Assembly (NCBI GenBank): GCA_963691655.1
Contig: OY829328.1
Location: 28,601,890 to 28,665,889 of the forward strand
Direction of reading: 5' to 3'
DNA: 64,000 nt
Source: Toxonevra muliebris
Taxonomy: Eukaryota; Arthropoda; Insecta; Diptera; Pallopteridae
Shown here: positions 35,467 to 47,300 of the stretch, piece after piece
Layout: each line of letters opens with the position of its first letter
Numbering within the stretch: position 1 is the stretch's first letter
The notes under the pieces: generated by a model
The model's database searches: none
Seen by the model: the letters and a program-made list of their open reading frames with translations, nothing else
What the model was told of the DNA's origin: nothing
Program-made: the position numbers and the translations under genes

Positions 35467-36778
35467 TGGTTAAAAATTTCAACTGAGCACAAACTAAATA
35501 TCCCATTTGCATTCAAAAATCATACAAAATTTAAATCAGAATTAATTCAAATAAATAACGAAATCCCAAATTACTTTATGCCGTCATCAAATCTAACATT
35601 AATTGGCAGACAAGTAGCTATAGTTAGAGAGATACAGCGACATACTTACGTGAATACAAGTATAAATACATAGAACAACTTATGTAACTTAAGCCATAAA
35701 TGGCTAAATATAGTATAAAGCAAAAAACGCACGAAAATAATTTAAGCAAATATCATTAAGCGTTTAATATTATGCTATGTGCTGATACATGCTACGTGCA
35801 TTAGCAGCTGTTAAAAAAGAATTTGCAATCATTTGAAGTAAGCTGCTGTAGCTATTAACTTTGCATTTGAAAGTTGATTACTTGACAGCGGGTAAAACAA
35901 AAAGAAAAAAAAAAAAATTACGAAAGGTGCACATAAATTATGAAAAAAAAAAAACATTCTGCCTGCCAATGTAGAAACTTTTAAATGTGGTAGAGTAATA
36001 TATGCTTTAAGAAGCTATTGTCTTTATATATATGTGCATATATTTATGTATGACATTTGGCATTGAATTTTCAATTGAAACAAAAGTCACTGACATTAGT
36101 TAAAAATTTGTATAAATTTTTAAAATAAAAAATTTCTAATTAAATCCAAACTTTTGTAATAAAGTTGTGATGATGGTGGCAAGCAATTTTACCAAACACA
36201 CAAATAATTTATTTATTACTTTATCTTTTCAATGGTTGAATTTCTATTCAACTACAAACTTATTTCTTGTTTTCTTTCTCACTCAATTTGGTAGAAAGTA
36301 AACCACAAAACAGAAAGAATATAAAAAAAATAATGAAAACTATTTCAACGATTGCGGAAAATTGAACAATTTCCGTTTTCATTCAGAAAGAAAGCCAAGA
36401 GAAAAAAGTATTCAAAAAAAATATTGTAACAACAAAAACAACTACAAAAAGAAGTAACTATAGCTTTATGCTGCTACTGTTGTAGTGATAGAAAAATTAT
36501 TTAATTTTTTTCACAATAAAACTTTTCTTCGCTTCTTCCGCCATTTTTGTAAATAATGATTTTTAAGGTCAATCGTTAACCCGGGAAGCCAAAAGCCACT
36601 ACCAATGAAAAAAATATATAGTTGCAATAAAAGAGTAGTAGAAAATATACGACAATACGGTAGTTGAACAACATATTTTGGTAAATTGAATAAAAACGTT
36701 TACTTTTTTTTCATTAATTTTAAGTGTACTGGAAAATGTTATGAATATGAATGAAACTTTTTGCTGAGAAAACAAAGT
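35467..36778. other. Non-coding AT-rich stretch
   Basis: A-rich runs near 35905-35955 and 36410-36425. No gene, transposon or RNA gene was recognised. Confidence 0.5.
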
Positions 36779-36902
36779 GAAGATATCTGGAATCAAATCT
36801 GGAATTCTTGATTACGATTTCAAATATTAGTAGCTTATATAGGATATTGAAAGACTAAGAACTCACTCACTAAGATCACTGATGAGGAATTGTGGCGGAC
36901 TC
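36779..36902. repeat. Dispersed repeat, copy 2
   Basis: Direct-orientation relative of 16562-16683, sharing GATTTCAAATATTAGTAGC and GATGAGGAATTGTGGCGGAC. The copies differ by scattered substitutions and short indels. Confidence 0.75.
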
Positions 36903-37024
36903 CACACATTATATAATGAAGCACATACATGGAACAGTAGTCAAGACTTTGAAAAATTAACACCTAGATTTAATTTTCATAGTCTTCAAAAAAAAAAAAA
37001 AAAATACTGGAAAATTAAGTTTAA

Positions 37025-37500
37025 GTTAGTTTAGGGTGGAAAATCATACATTTTTATGAAACTGACAATCAGAAAAAATGCAGAAGAATGCCTAAAATAG
37101 AGATACAAATTGAAAGAATGTAAATAATAATAATTATGCTGAAAATTACATTAAAAGTGTCGAAAATCATATAACAAATGTGGAGAATCATGTCAAGAAT
37201 GAAGAAAAAAATCTTATTCAAAAACGTAAAAAACCATGTTTACAACTATGTATACAATACAAAAAATCATGTGGGAAATTAAGAAAATCATATCAACAAT
37301 ATTGAAAATTATTTGGGGAATGTCTAAGAATAGAGACAATAATATGAAGAGTGTAAATAATTTTTTTTTTTTAAATTTTGATAATATTGTCGAAAATGTA
37401 GAGAATCATGCCAATAATTTCAACAATGTAGACAATCATATCTAAAATATCGGAAATAACCATGTGAATTATTCAAAACAAGATTTTGAAAGTTGGCAAT
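37025..37500. repeat. Degenerate GAAAATCATRT-type array
   Basis: Units such as GAAAATCATAT, GAGAATCATG and GACAATCATAT recur every 15-40 bases, mixed with AATGTAGA and AACAATATTG. The period is irregular. A 69-codon frame through it (37236-37445) is rich in Asn and Ile because of the repeat, and I do not call it a gene. Confidence 0.5.
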
Positions 37501-38254
37501 AAAGAAAACATGTAGAAAAACCAAACTGTAGAAAAACCCAACTGTTTAATGTTAACCTATCGATGAAATTGTGTTATATTCAAATTGGTTCAGTAGTAGA
37601 TTTTACCTTGCAGAAATTTTCGTGAACTGCCAACCTCTGCCATATCCCTAAACTTGAGGTTAATGGCCTATTATTTCTAATTTAATCACATATTGAATTC
37701 TTCTTTTCATGTCATCTTTTAAGGATGTTTCATCCACGCCCCTTGAAAACCACTCGGCAGACATTATTACAACCATCTATTTAATTTTTAATAAAACTCT
37801 CTTTCTTAGATTACGTAAGTAGCAGTAATTTATAAGATAATATCATATTTTTTTGCTTAAGAAGAAAAGAACTAAAAGAGTATAAAGTTATAATGCCAAA
37901 ATTATTGGCATTTGTTGTTAAAAGAAAAGTTTAGAAACCAAAAAAATTATATAGCAACAATGGTATTTACCGATGTGCCACAATAATTTCGGACTTATAA
38001 GCACGCATGTTTTTTTTGTTCTTTCTTTCTTTTTTTGGTTAACACTGTCAAACAAATTCTTCTTATAAATGAAAGTTTCTTTTTCTGAAAGGCAACGACG
38101 AAAACTTTGTGACATTTTCATGTAACTTTATGTTAATACATACTGCATATAAGAAATAGAGTTATATTTTTGTTCATTTTATACGCGAGATAGAAAGAAA
38201 GAAAGAAAAAAAAGTTATTCTCGCTATATTAACAGCTTAATAGAAAATAATGTA

Positions 38255-38271
38255 TAGCATACTTTTAGGTA
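38255..38271 (+). promoter_or_regulatory. Su(Hw)-like motif
   Basis: TAGCATACTTTTAGGTA, 14 of 17. Confidence 0.5.
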
Positions 38272-38602
38272 TTTTTGAAGATGGTACACCGCAGTGTCAT
38301 TTATTAGGAGTTTTATTATTTTGTGTGTCAAAGATTTTTATTTTTTTATTTTTTTTGCAATGATATTTCTAAACTAAATACGCAAAGATTTAGCTGAAAG
38401 AAAAAGTACTTTTGAAATTTTATAAAAATAAATATAAGTGCGGTGAAAAAATATTACTTTACGTCTGTACTTTAAAAATTACACAAAATTTTATATTTAA
38501 AATGAAACTTTGCTTTTCCAAGAATTACTTATTTAAATGTATATGTATGCAATACAATTGTTTTTTTTTTTCATTTAATTAAGTGCTATGTGTTGAATTT
38601 AA

Positions 38603-38619
38603 CGCCTATAGGTATGCAA
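38603..38619 (-). promoter_or_regulatory. Su(Hw)-like motif
   Basis: Minus strand TTGCATACCTATAGGCG, 15 of 17. It keeps the TTGCATACC core of the gypsy-type site and the GGCG end. Confidence 0.6.
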
Positions 38620-39342
38620 TGAATTTGAAATACCTGTTTAAATATTTGCATGAAGTAAAATTTTATTATAAAGAAAAAAATTTACACATATCAAATAAAT
38701 CCTGCCTAGTGGGGAAAGGAAGGAAGTTTTATTTACACCTCCTTTCTATTTCTGAAGAACATTAATATAAATCTATATTTAGATCAAAAGACGATTTCTA
38801 AATTCTCCTACCAGTGAATCCACATTCGTCTTGAAATTCTATCTATATCTGATGGAACTTACTAGAAAGGTTTTAATATTGCTGAGGCGTTTTAAAACCA
38901 TACAGACATGTACTTCATACTATATATATCAATTTACTCGAGACATATTATTTTAAGCTGTATAATCTACTAACCTTTTGGAGACCGTAACCTTTTAATA
39001 TATTTTAACCCCCATCTTTGTCCATATCTCTTAATGTATTTAATTGTATTTAACGCGCTATAAGTGCAAATGCATACTAAACTTTTATATTTGAACTGAA
39101 AGAAACGTACATATACGATTAAAATTAATTATCTACATACAAGAGCATTCATGTTTATTAAAATATAAAGATGTGTTAAAGCAAAAAGAAAACGATGCCA
39201 TTGGGAGAGATTTAGATTGGCTTGTCTTTAAAAGATGTTAACACACACAATCACGTTCATTAAGTGCATATAAGGAGAGAATAAGAAAAGATGTATCTAA
39301 TTTATAGCGATTATATTTAAAAAAAAGAAATATTTATATATG

Positions 39343-39359
39343 CGCCTTAGAGTATGCAA
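39343..39359 (-). promoter_or_regulatory. Su(Hw)-like motif
   Basis: Minus strand TTGCATACTCTAAGGCG, 15 of 17. Confidence 0.6.
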
Positions 39360-39553
39360 ATGGGGAATGTCAAAGCATGGTGGCATACATACGTATATAC
39401 ATACGTGACATGTAATAAGGAGAAGCATATTAAAAACATATTAATGCGTATAACGGGTAAAAAGCTGAGCTACTGCTTTTGTAATAAACTGTTGATAATG
39501 TAAACTAAAAACCAAAAAATTAAAATGTAATATACATTGGTATATTTTATACG

Positions 39554-39570
39554 TGCCTAAAATTATGCAA
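39554..39570 (-). promoter_or_regulatory. Su(Hw)-like motif
   Basis: Minus strand TTGCATAATTTTAGGCA, 15 of 17. Confidence 0.5.
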
Positions 39571-40052
39571 AGTAACATATGTACGGTATATGTATGCACA
39601 TTGAAAGAAAAGTATTTAAAATTTTCACATATGTTATAAAAAATACGTAATTAGTTGTTGTTACCCTTATTCATTCTGACTGTCACTTAATGAGTTTTAA
39701 TCTTAAATGAATCAGCAATGTTGCTTTTTAAGTGCCGCTAAGTATGTAAAGCATATATGTATTTTCTGTTGTAAATCTTAAATTAATGAAGTTGCAGAAT
39801 TGTAATGCAAGATGTATGCACAAACGTTACTAAATTTAATTGCCTCTTTGAATGTCCTAAGTCCTAAAAAGACGTTCCTACTTTTTTCTGATTTTAAAGC
39901 TTTTTAAATTAACAACATTATCATCCGTCTACATATAAAAGCTTATAAGAATATTTTTTTATTAGTAAGTTTTTGTTTCCCTGTATAATGCTGCCTAACA
40001 TATAGCACTTATTTAGTAGTACACAAATTAGTTAAACTCTGATAATTTAACA

Positions 40053-40069
40053 TTGCATATTTTTAGGCT
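40053..40069 (+). promoter_or_regulatory. Su(Hw)-like motif
   Basis: TTGCATATTTTTAGGCT, 15 of 17. Confidence 0.55.
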
Positions 40070-41127
40070 CGTATTAGTTTATTTTTTGCTTAACTTTGCT
40101 TTATTATTAGCCATTATTGATTAGGCGTTTTTTTCTATAGAGGTCCCTACTCCTCAAATTTATTTGCAAAACTTGGCAGCACTTCCAATTTCTTTAACAT
40201 TCGACATCACTTTATTCTTAAATTCAGTATTTCAAAGAACAAATAAACATTTTTTTTAGGTTTTAAAAAAAATCAAAATTCAAAATCAATTCATTTATTA
40301 AATTAAAAGTTTCTATGTTTTGTTGCGAAATAAAATAATTTTTAAATGTAAAAAAGTAGTTAAAAATAGACTTGCTAGAGTTCAACCAAATGCGTTTGTG
40401 TTATGTCCGCTCAATTGAAGTATGAAAAAACACAGATATTGTTATAAGAAAGGAATTGTACAAAAGATGTTTATCTTATGTACTAATTATTTTAAAATAA
40501 ATAAAAAGAATTATTTTACCCAATTGCTTGATGTAATTTATTTAGAAAGAATTCTATCTTCAAATTATGTATGTATGTATTGATATTAAAAACATTGGTC
40601 AATAAATTTCACTTTTTCTTAAACTTAAGCATTTAAGAATTTATTTATCAAATTGTAAGACTCTTATATATTTAATCTGTTTCTCTGAAACTTTTTAGTG
40701 ATTAAGTTTTTGATATTCTTTTGCCACAGAGCACTACTGTTTTTAATGTATCCTCGTACAAAGCTAAATTTATATACTCACTTTCGTTTCACTAGCATTT
40801 CTTTCTCATTTTATTAGTTTAATATTAAGTATATATATTGTTTTATATTTTTTATATCTTTTGAAAGCGACTACTATCCTCTAATAATAGCAGCACAGCA
40901 ACAACAACAAATTTGAACAATAAAATTGTTACATTATAGTCTTTGTAACTTAATTCCACTTTAAGCGCTCAATTGGGCAATACAAAATAAAATCACGGTA
41001 AGTAATAGCTAAATGAAAGAGTAGATACTTTGAAATTGTAAGTAATTTTTATTCAACATAATTGGAAATCATTTTTTTGTATAATACCACTATAACAAAT
41101 TTATATATAAATTCTGCTTACAAAGTG

Positions 41128-41144
41128 CGCCTAAAAGTATGCAC
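41128..41144 (-). promoter_or_regulatory. Su(Hw)-like motif
   Basis: Minus strand GTGCATACTTTTAGGCG, 16 of 17, continuing CAC. One of the two best matches in the window. A weaker relative (12 of 17) lies at 41342-41358. Confidence 0.65.
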
Positions 41145-42327
41145 AGATTTATAATATATTATATAATAATAATAAATCCATTTTAATAAAAAACCCAATC
41201 TTTAAAAGTTTAATACATGACAAGCTGTGATGGTTGAGTGACAAGTAGCTTGGCCAGAACTTAATATGAACTCATGGGGTTTCTTAACTCATTAAAAAAT
41301 TAAGCACCATGATAACTTAAAATCTTGGATAGCTTAAATACAGCCTGAGTGTATGCACAAGTTTAACGTAACAAAACCAAAACGACTTAGTGGTAAAAAA
41401 AAAAGATGAAAAATGGAAAAGTTCTGGCTAGACTGTGGTATCTTCTTAACAATTAATAATTAAATTGCTTTTTATCTTTTATACATTTTTCTGGTATTAA
41501 TAAAATTTACTTATATTTACTTTATATAGTATGTATTGTATTATTATATAAATGCCAAAAAATTGCGTTCATTAAAAATGGACTCTTCTTAAGTATTGTT
41601 TTCCATTCCCCTTCCACAGAACCCATAACTTCATAGACCAAAATTTAAGGATGCACATTTTTCAATTAATCTATTCCAAAATAGTTTAATTTGGTATTAT
41701 AATGAATTATGGATGGAAAAGGTAAGAAAAACACACTACAATTGGAAACCTCTGGCTACACTAATTAGTATTTCTATTTTATCTTTAATTGAATTTTTTA
41801 ATTTCTTTGCTTTTTTCTGTTGTTAATGTGCATATTTTATATTGTATTTCAATATGCAGATGCCAAAGAATGATAATCAAATTTTCTTAATTTCGTTGTA
41901 TTTCCTTGACGGAAAACATTCACTCTAGTAGCACTTAGTTGCTCTTACTACTCATTCACTCAATTGCTTCCGCTTGTAGTTAACTAAATGAAGTGCGACA
42001 AATTCTCGACAGTTTAAATTGCACATTGTACACATTGAAGCCAAATCTACTTGCCATAGTTCTGTCAAAGTTTACCACAACTAAAAGATTACATTGAAAG
42101 TAAGTAAGTAATCAGATGCAGAAAAACAGTAGTGAATCATAATGAAGGAATGATTTGTTCAGTTCGTTGCAGGACTGAAATAATTAGTATTTTAACTGAA
42201 TCTTTCAATCTTGCTTTTGAAAGCAGAAATAAATTATTTGTTTAATGAAGTTTTATAAAAATTGTATGAATTTAATGGATAACTTCAAAGTGTAACGGGT
42301 AATAGCAAATAAGTTCTGATACATCTA

Positions 42328-42344
42328 TTGTATACTTCTAGGCG
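42328..42344 (+). promoter_or_regulatory. Su(Hw)-like motif
   Basis: TTGTATACTTCTAGGCG, 15 of 17, continuing TAAG. Confidence 0.55.
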
Positions 42345-42445
42345 TAAGTTTAATTTAAATTCAACTTTAATTTTGCCACTATGTACTATGATCTCAGTCC
42401 CCGATTTGTTACCCAAAAGTCAATTTGCGAGGAAAATATAGCGCT

Positions 42446-42715
42446 TTTAAAATGTTACATGTATGAAAAGTAGACATGCTACCCGATCTGATATTGCTTT
42501 AATATGAGACATGATGACAATAACATGTATATGTGTACGAAATTTCATGATCATAACTGCATTGAGTTTGAAATTATAATATTTTTTAAATATTACATGT
42601 ACATAAAGTAGGCATGATAATGGCCTGATATATCTTATTTTTGATGTGAGATATGATCTTATTAATATATGTACAGTGCAAAAGATTTCATGATCATATA
42701 TGTAATACATATCAT
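42446..42715. repeat. Degenerate tandem repeat, period about 143 bp
   Basis: Two diverged copies share TTACATGTA..AAA GTAG(A/G)CATG near the start and AAATTTCATGATCATA or GATTTCATGATCATA near the end (42446-42560 and 42589-42705). Probably transposon-derived. An 87-codon minus-strand frame is produced by the repeat. Confidence 0.65.
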
Positions 42716-43000
42716 GCCTTCATGCCTTCTATGAAAGTGTATTTGGTCCTATAATGCAGTGTAATGAATAATAACGTAGTGTCAAATTAGTTCGACTACA
42801 TTGCGTACAGGTATGTGGTATTAACCTTCGTCCCCTCCTCATTTCCGCAACTTAAAGAGTCCCTGTAGTGTCAATTTGACCCTGTGTGGAGTTTGGTTTG
42901 AAAAACGATTAAAATAATTAGATATGTGCTCTAGAACAAAAAAATTTAACGTATTAAATCCACAATCACATCATATATTTGTTTATTGTTATTTTTGGAC

Positions 43001-43190
43001 TCGTTAGGTGGCGCTGACGTCGAAATATTTCGATAAATTGTATTTATGATCCGATTTAGCTCAAAATATATGCTAGCTACATAGCAACAAAAATATTTAC
43101 TAAAAATTGATCCGGTAAGTGGCGCTGAAGTCGACATATTTCGAAAATGTATTTTTATGGTCGGATTTGGCTCATATTCAGAATACGAGT
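43001..43190. repeat. Degenerate tandem repeat, period about 112 bp
   Basis: GTGGCGCTGA(C/A)GTCGA followed by ATATTTCGA and then CCGATTTAGCTCA or CGGATTTGGCTCA occurs at about 43008-43070 and again at about 43120-43182. It lies close to the previous repeat and may belong to the same decayed element. Confidence 0.65.
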
Positions 43191-43795
43191 ATGTGTGTGG
43201 ACAAATTTGTATGAACAAGTACTTCCAATATGTAACTTTAAAAGCCTGGGAGTGGAACTACTCATGTAAATGATATGAATGACAAATGCAATAATTAAGT
43301 TTAGATCGCGATTTGGCACTCTCATATGGCCATTTCTTTTGTAAAATGTTTTCGTAGTTGCAATTTTCGTATTACCCAAACTTTGCACAGTTCAACCAAC
43401 GACTGTAGACTTTATCCTTTTACTGCTTTTCATCAATTGCTGAAACTAAAAACCCAAAATAAACCACAGGCACTAAAAAATATTCACAAACATTGAAATT
43501 CAATGAAAAACATGAGCGAAAATAATACATCAGTACAACGTAAAGACGCACACAGTGTTGACTCTAAAAAAGTTATTGGATTTTACACTCTATGGCATTT
43601 GATATTTTTAATCTGTAGCAGAGCATAAAATAAATGCATTGTTAATTTTTTCTGTTGTTGGAGGTGGGGGATCTCTGGAATATTGTTTTTTTTTTTGTCT
43701 TTCGACCATATCCATACATTTTCATTTCGAGAAGCTTCTGTAAGCAATTCCTGCTGCTTGTTTATATTCGGAATCACTCTACTCGCTACTACAGG

Positions 43796-44300
43796 GTAGT
43801 CTATTTATAGTGGAAGCATCTGGCAGAGCTGTAACTTTTGACAGCGCTGTCAGATCAACTAATGTCACACCATATACCATGGAACAGTAAACTCCGAAAG
43901 AACGCTTTGAAATTGTTCAGTTGTACATTCAAAATAATTTCTCAATTTTCCCGTAGAGAAGTTATTTTGATGTTTTGAAGCCGGTTGTTTCTGAAAATGG
44001 TATGGAGCTCTTCTGGTTTCAACAAGACGGCGCTCCACCTCACTCACCGTTTTTTGATATCAACCGACCGGGAAACAGGTGATATCAAAAAATGGTGATT
44101 TTTACTTGGATTCGCTTTCGCCAAAATTTAAATCGCTGGACTTTTTCCTTTGGGACTACTTGAAGTCAAAGGTTTATATCAACAAACCAAGGACCCTAGA
44201 CGAACTTAAGGCTAAACGATGCTAAAACTAAAACTATGTTGCCAACAACTGACATCTTCGTTTATTCAGGATAAAAGTATAACAAATATTTCCCTCAAGG
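43796..44300 (+). pseudogene. mariner-type element with internal deletions
   Basis: The plus strand starts with a short N-terminal piece, about TPKERFEIVQLYIQNN (43888-43935). After a deletion it jumps to a piece with VSENGMELFWFQQDGAPPH (43987-44040), the block around the second catalytic Asp, then to SPKFKSLDFFLWDYLKSKVY...KPRTLDELK (about 44120-44210), the block around the third acidic residue. An internal inverted duplication of a GATATCA segment (44057-44095) is also present. Stops and missing segments make it non-functional. I place it in the IS630/Tc1/mariner superfamily; the subgroup is not decided. Confidence 0.75.
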
Positions 44301-47300
44301 GTCGAGAACCAGAGTAAATGAGTATAGTGAGGGTAAAAATAATCAAAGTATATTTTGTTAACATAAAATATTTTTATTTTATAATTTTAATACGCTTTTG
44401 CTCTGAGGTACGCATATCGTGTCATTTTGACACTAAGGGACTCATACGTTCTTTTTTCTGTTTACAGCTCAGCTAAATTAATTCATCACTTCTTGCTATG
44501 AAATAACACTTATAGACAAAAAAAAACTAAAGTCGCAAAATTTGAACCAATATCCAAGATATTCACGTTGAAAGTCTAAAATAGTGTCGAATTGACACTA
44601 GGGACGGATGAAGATTAAGTACTTGCACTTGTCTGTCGGACAAGTTTCTTTAACATAATTGGAGTAAAGTTTTAATACGTGGTCAAAAAAAATTCACTAA
44701 TGCCTTAAGTTTCTGTACTCTTAGTGCTCAGAACTCTGTATGTATACGTTATGTATCGATTAAATATTCACTTCAATTAAATTTCCAATATATTTTGATG
44801 CTGATGAAATTTTCAATTATACAACCACAAACTAATTAATTTTTCATTTATCGTTGTTGGACACTAGACAAACATGAATGTAAATGGAAAATGATAAAAA
44901 CGCCTAGTGAAATTGAAATAGACAAAGTTAAATTTGTCTGCAAAAAAAAATTCAGAATTTACAATAATAACAACAACGAAATCTGAAAAATCAGCACGGC
45001 TCATGAATTATGGAAATTATGATAATAATAACAAAATCAACATAAAAAAACAACTACACATACATACACATCTCTAAAACAGACACTGTCACGTCACAAT
45101 GAATTTGACTTTATTTCTGTTTGTCCAGTTTATATGCCCTGTTGAAAAAACCATAGCACAAACATAGGGGCGGATGGCTTTAAGATCAAAAGTGCTATAG
45201 CGTATTGGAAAATTTCTGTAAATATTAAACTCACTACCATTCTCACCCTTATATCTACGAGTGTGTATAGCCTAAATAAACGCCTCACTTTTTTACTGTG
45301 TATGTATGCGTTTCTCGTAATTCAACGCCTTGAAGCATGCTAAATTTATTTATTATCATTGCACGATTTCATTGGCAAATGTCTTTTTGGTACTCATCGC
45401 CATCGTTGTCAACATCGTTGCGGTTGTTGTCAGCCTGCTGGTGATGATCGTGATGGTATTTCAATGATAAAATATATTATGAAACAAAGCGTAAAACCCA
45501 ATAACATTGAGGGGAATATATTTCTCCCAGCTACATCCGTTGCTCGTTCACACGAGACAGCAACAAAAAAAATAACATCTTAAACCCAGAAAAAAACGAA
45601 AAGGAAATCGAAGAAAAATACTTGTGAAAAAAAAAAAACTGAAACTAAGAAATGATGAAAAGTAAACGAAAGTAAAATATAATGCCCACATTAATTCCTC
45701 ATTTAAATTCAACAACGCGTACATCGCATTAGTTTGGGTTTTTTCGCTTATTTTTGTTTGAAATGCTGCATACCTTTCAGTGCTATAGCTATTGAGTGTT
45801 TTTTAAGCTCACGGTTTTTTGTGAAGTCGTAGCATTTCCCAATAAATCGTGAAATACAACAAAGTTTGAATTAATTTTTGTATTCTAGAAAATTCGGCAA
45901 ATTTTTATATTTTCTTTATAAATAATGCTTGCTTAAAATGGTGCAATACATTTAAAAAATATTATGAGTTAACTTCTCAGTTAGTTTCTGAAATGCTCAT
46001 AACAATTTTCAGGCAATTAAGAGACGATGGTGTCATCTTTTATTTTAAATCTACTTCCATTTCTATCTCTGTTTGACTTCTACTGTTACTATCAAACTAT
46101 TTTTAAAATCGGAGAAGAACTTGAAATGTTCAGCAAACAAGTTTTTAGTTAACTTAACTTGCAGATATCAGTTCAGACATTCTTAAATTTTAAGCATGTT
46201 AGTAAATCTTTGGATATCCCGTTGCACAGCATAAACCAGAATAATCAGCTTTTATATGCACGTAATATTTTTTATACTACTTTAACTTTGCATATTTTTA
46301 GACAGCAAACGAAAACCACAAAATCTCTCTCTCAATTAAGTCTTGTCTCGAGTTAAATAAAATAAAAATTTAATTGCTTTAATTCATACAAAGAAGAAAA
46401 TGAAACGAATCGTTGTCGATCATATCACAAATACTTAATCCTCGACCACGAAAATTATTTAACATTTAAACCACGAAACCACAAAGGACACTTATATGGC
46501 AATAAATACAAACATTCATAGGGATTATCCATGTAGACATATATACATACATACGTGAATATATGTGTATGTGTGTGTGTATGACAGTTACATAGTGAAA
46601 ATCATACAAACAGACAAAAATACATAAAAACAAGTAAACCCAAAAACGATGAGGCAAAAGTGACAATAAAAACTAATTTTTGGGTCGCATTAGAAGAATT
46701 CACGTAAATGAAAGAGATACAGAGATCGTAAGGAAATGACACCGCATAAATGAGAGAAATGAGAGGAGAAGGGTAGTGCAATATATAGACAAAAGCCTCT
46801 AGTGCAATTTCAAGGACTCTCAATTTTATGGGCAAACACAGACACACAAACAGACATAAAGATAGAAAGACAAAAGTAAAAGGAAAAAGGGGCGCAGAGG
46901 GTAAGTATGTGCAGAGTTTTTGTAATGTAGTGTATTTGTGTATGCTGAATTTGTAGCATTTTGTGGTTTACAACTATCATGGCTTATGATATTGACCCAA
47001 AATATACTTACAAGAATGTATTGAACAACAACTATAATGACTGTTATGTAGATACATAAATGTCTATGTATGCATGTTCATGAATTGAAGGGACACTCAA
47101 ATGCTCGGGTTATCATATTGATTGTCAATTAAATAACAAGCAAAAAAAAAAACAAAAACAGGAACAAAAACAAAAAATAGGATATTTGTAAGCAGGCCAG
47201 GTTTATACACAGTTACACATATGCGTGTATAGGTATATGAGTGGATATATGCAATGTGTGTATATGCATGAATGAACACAATAAATGTGTGTATGTTTGT

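Larger units (their letters stand above)
37501..42440. other. Non-coding AT-rich stretch with second Su(Hw)-like cluster
   Basis: Nearly 5 kb without recognisable coding sequence. It has a small palindrome (AATGCCAA/TTGGCATT near 37892-37913), poly-A/T runs, and seven Su(Hw)-like motifs between 38255 and 42344 that alternate in orientation. Confidence 0.5.

Noticed and set aside
37892..37913. Small AATGCCAA/TTGGCATT palindrome as a regulatory site
   Set aside because: Arms of 8 bases around AATTA are plausible by chance in AT-rich DNA of this length.
42446..43190. CRISPR-like array
   Set aside because: Repeats are diverged, only two copies each, with no uniform spacers, in a eukaryotic genome.
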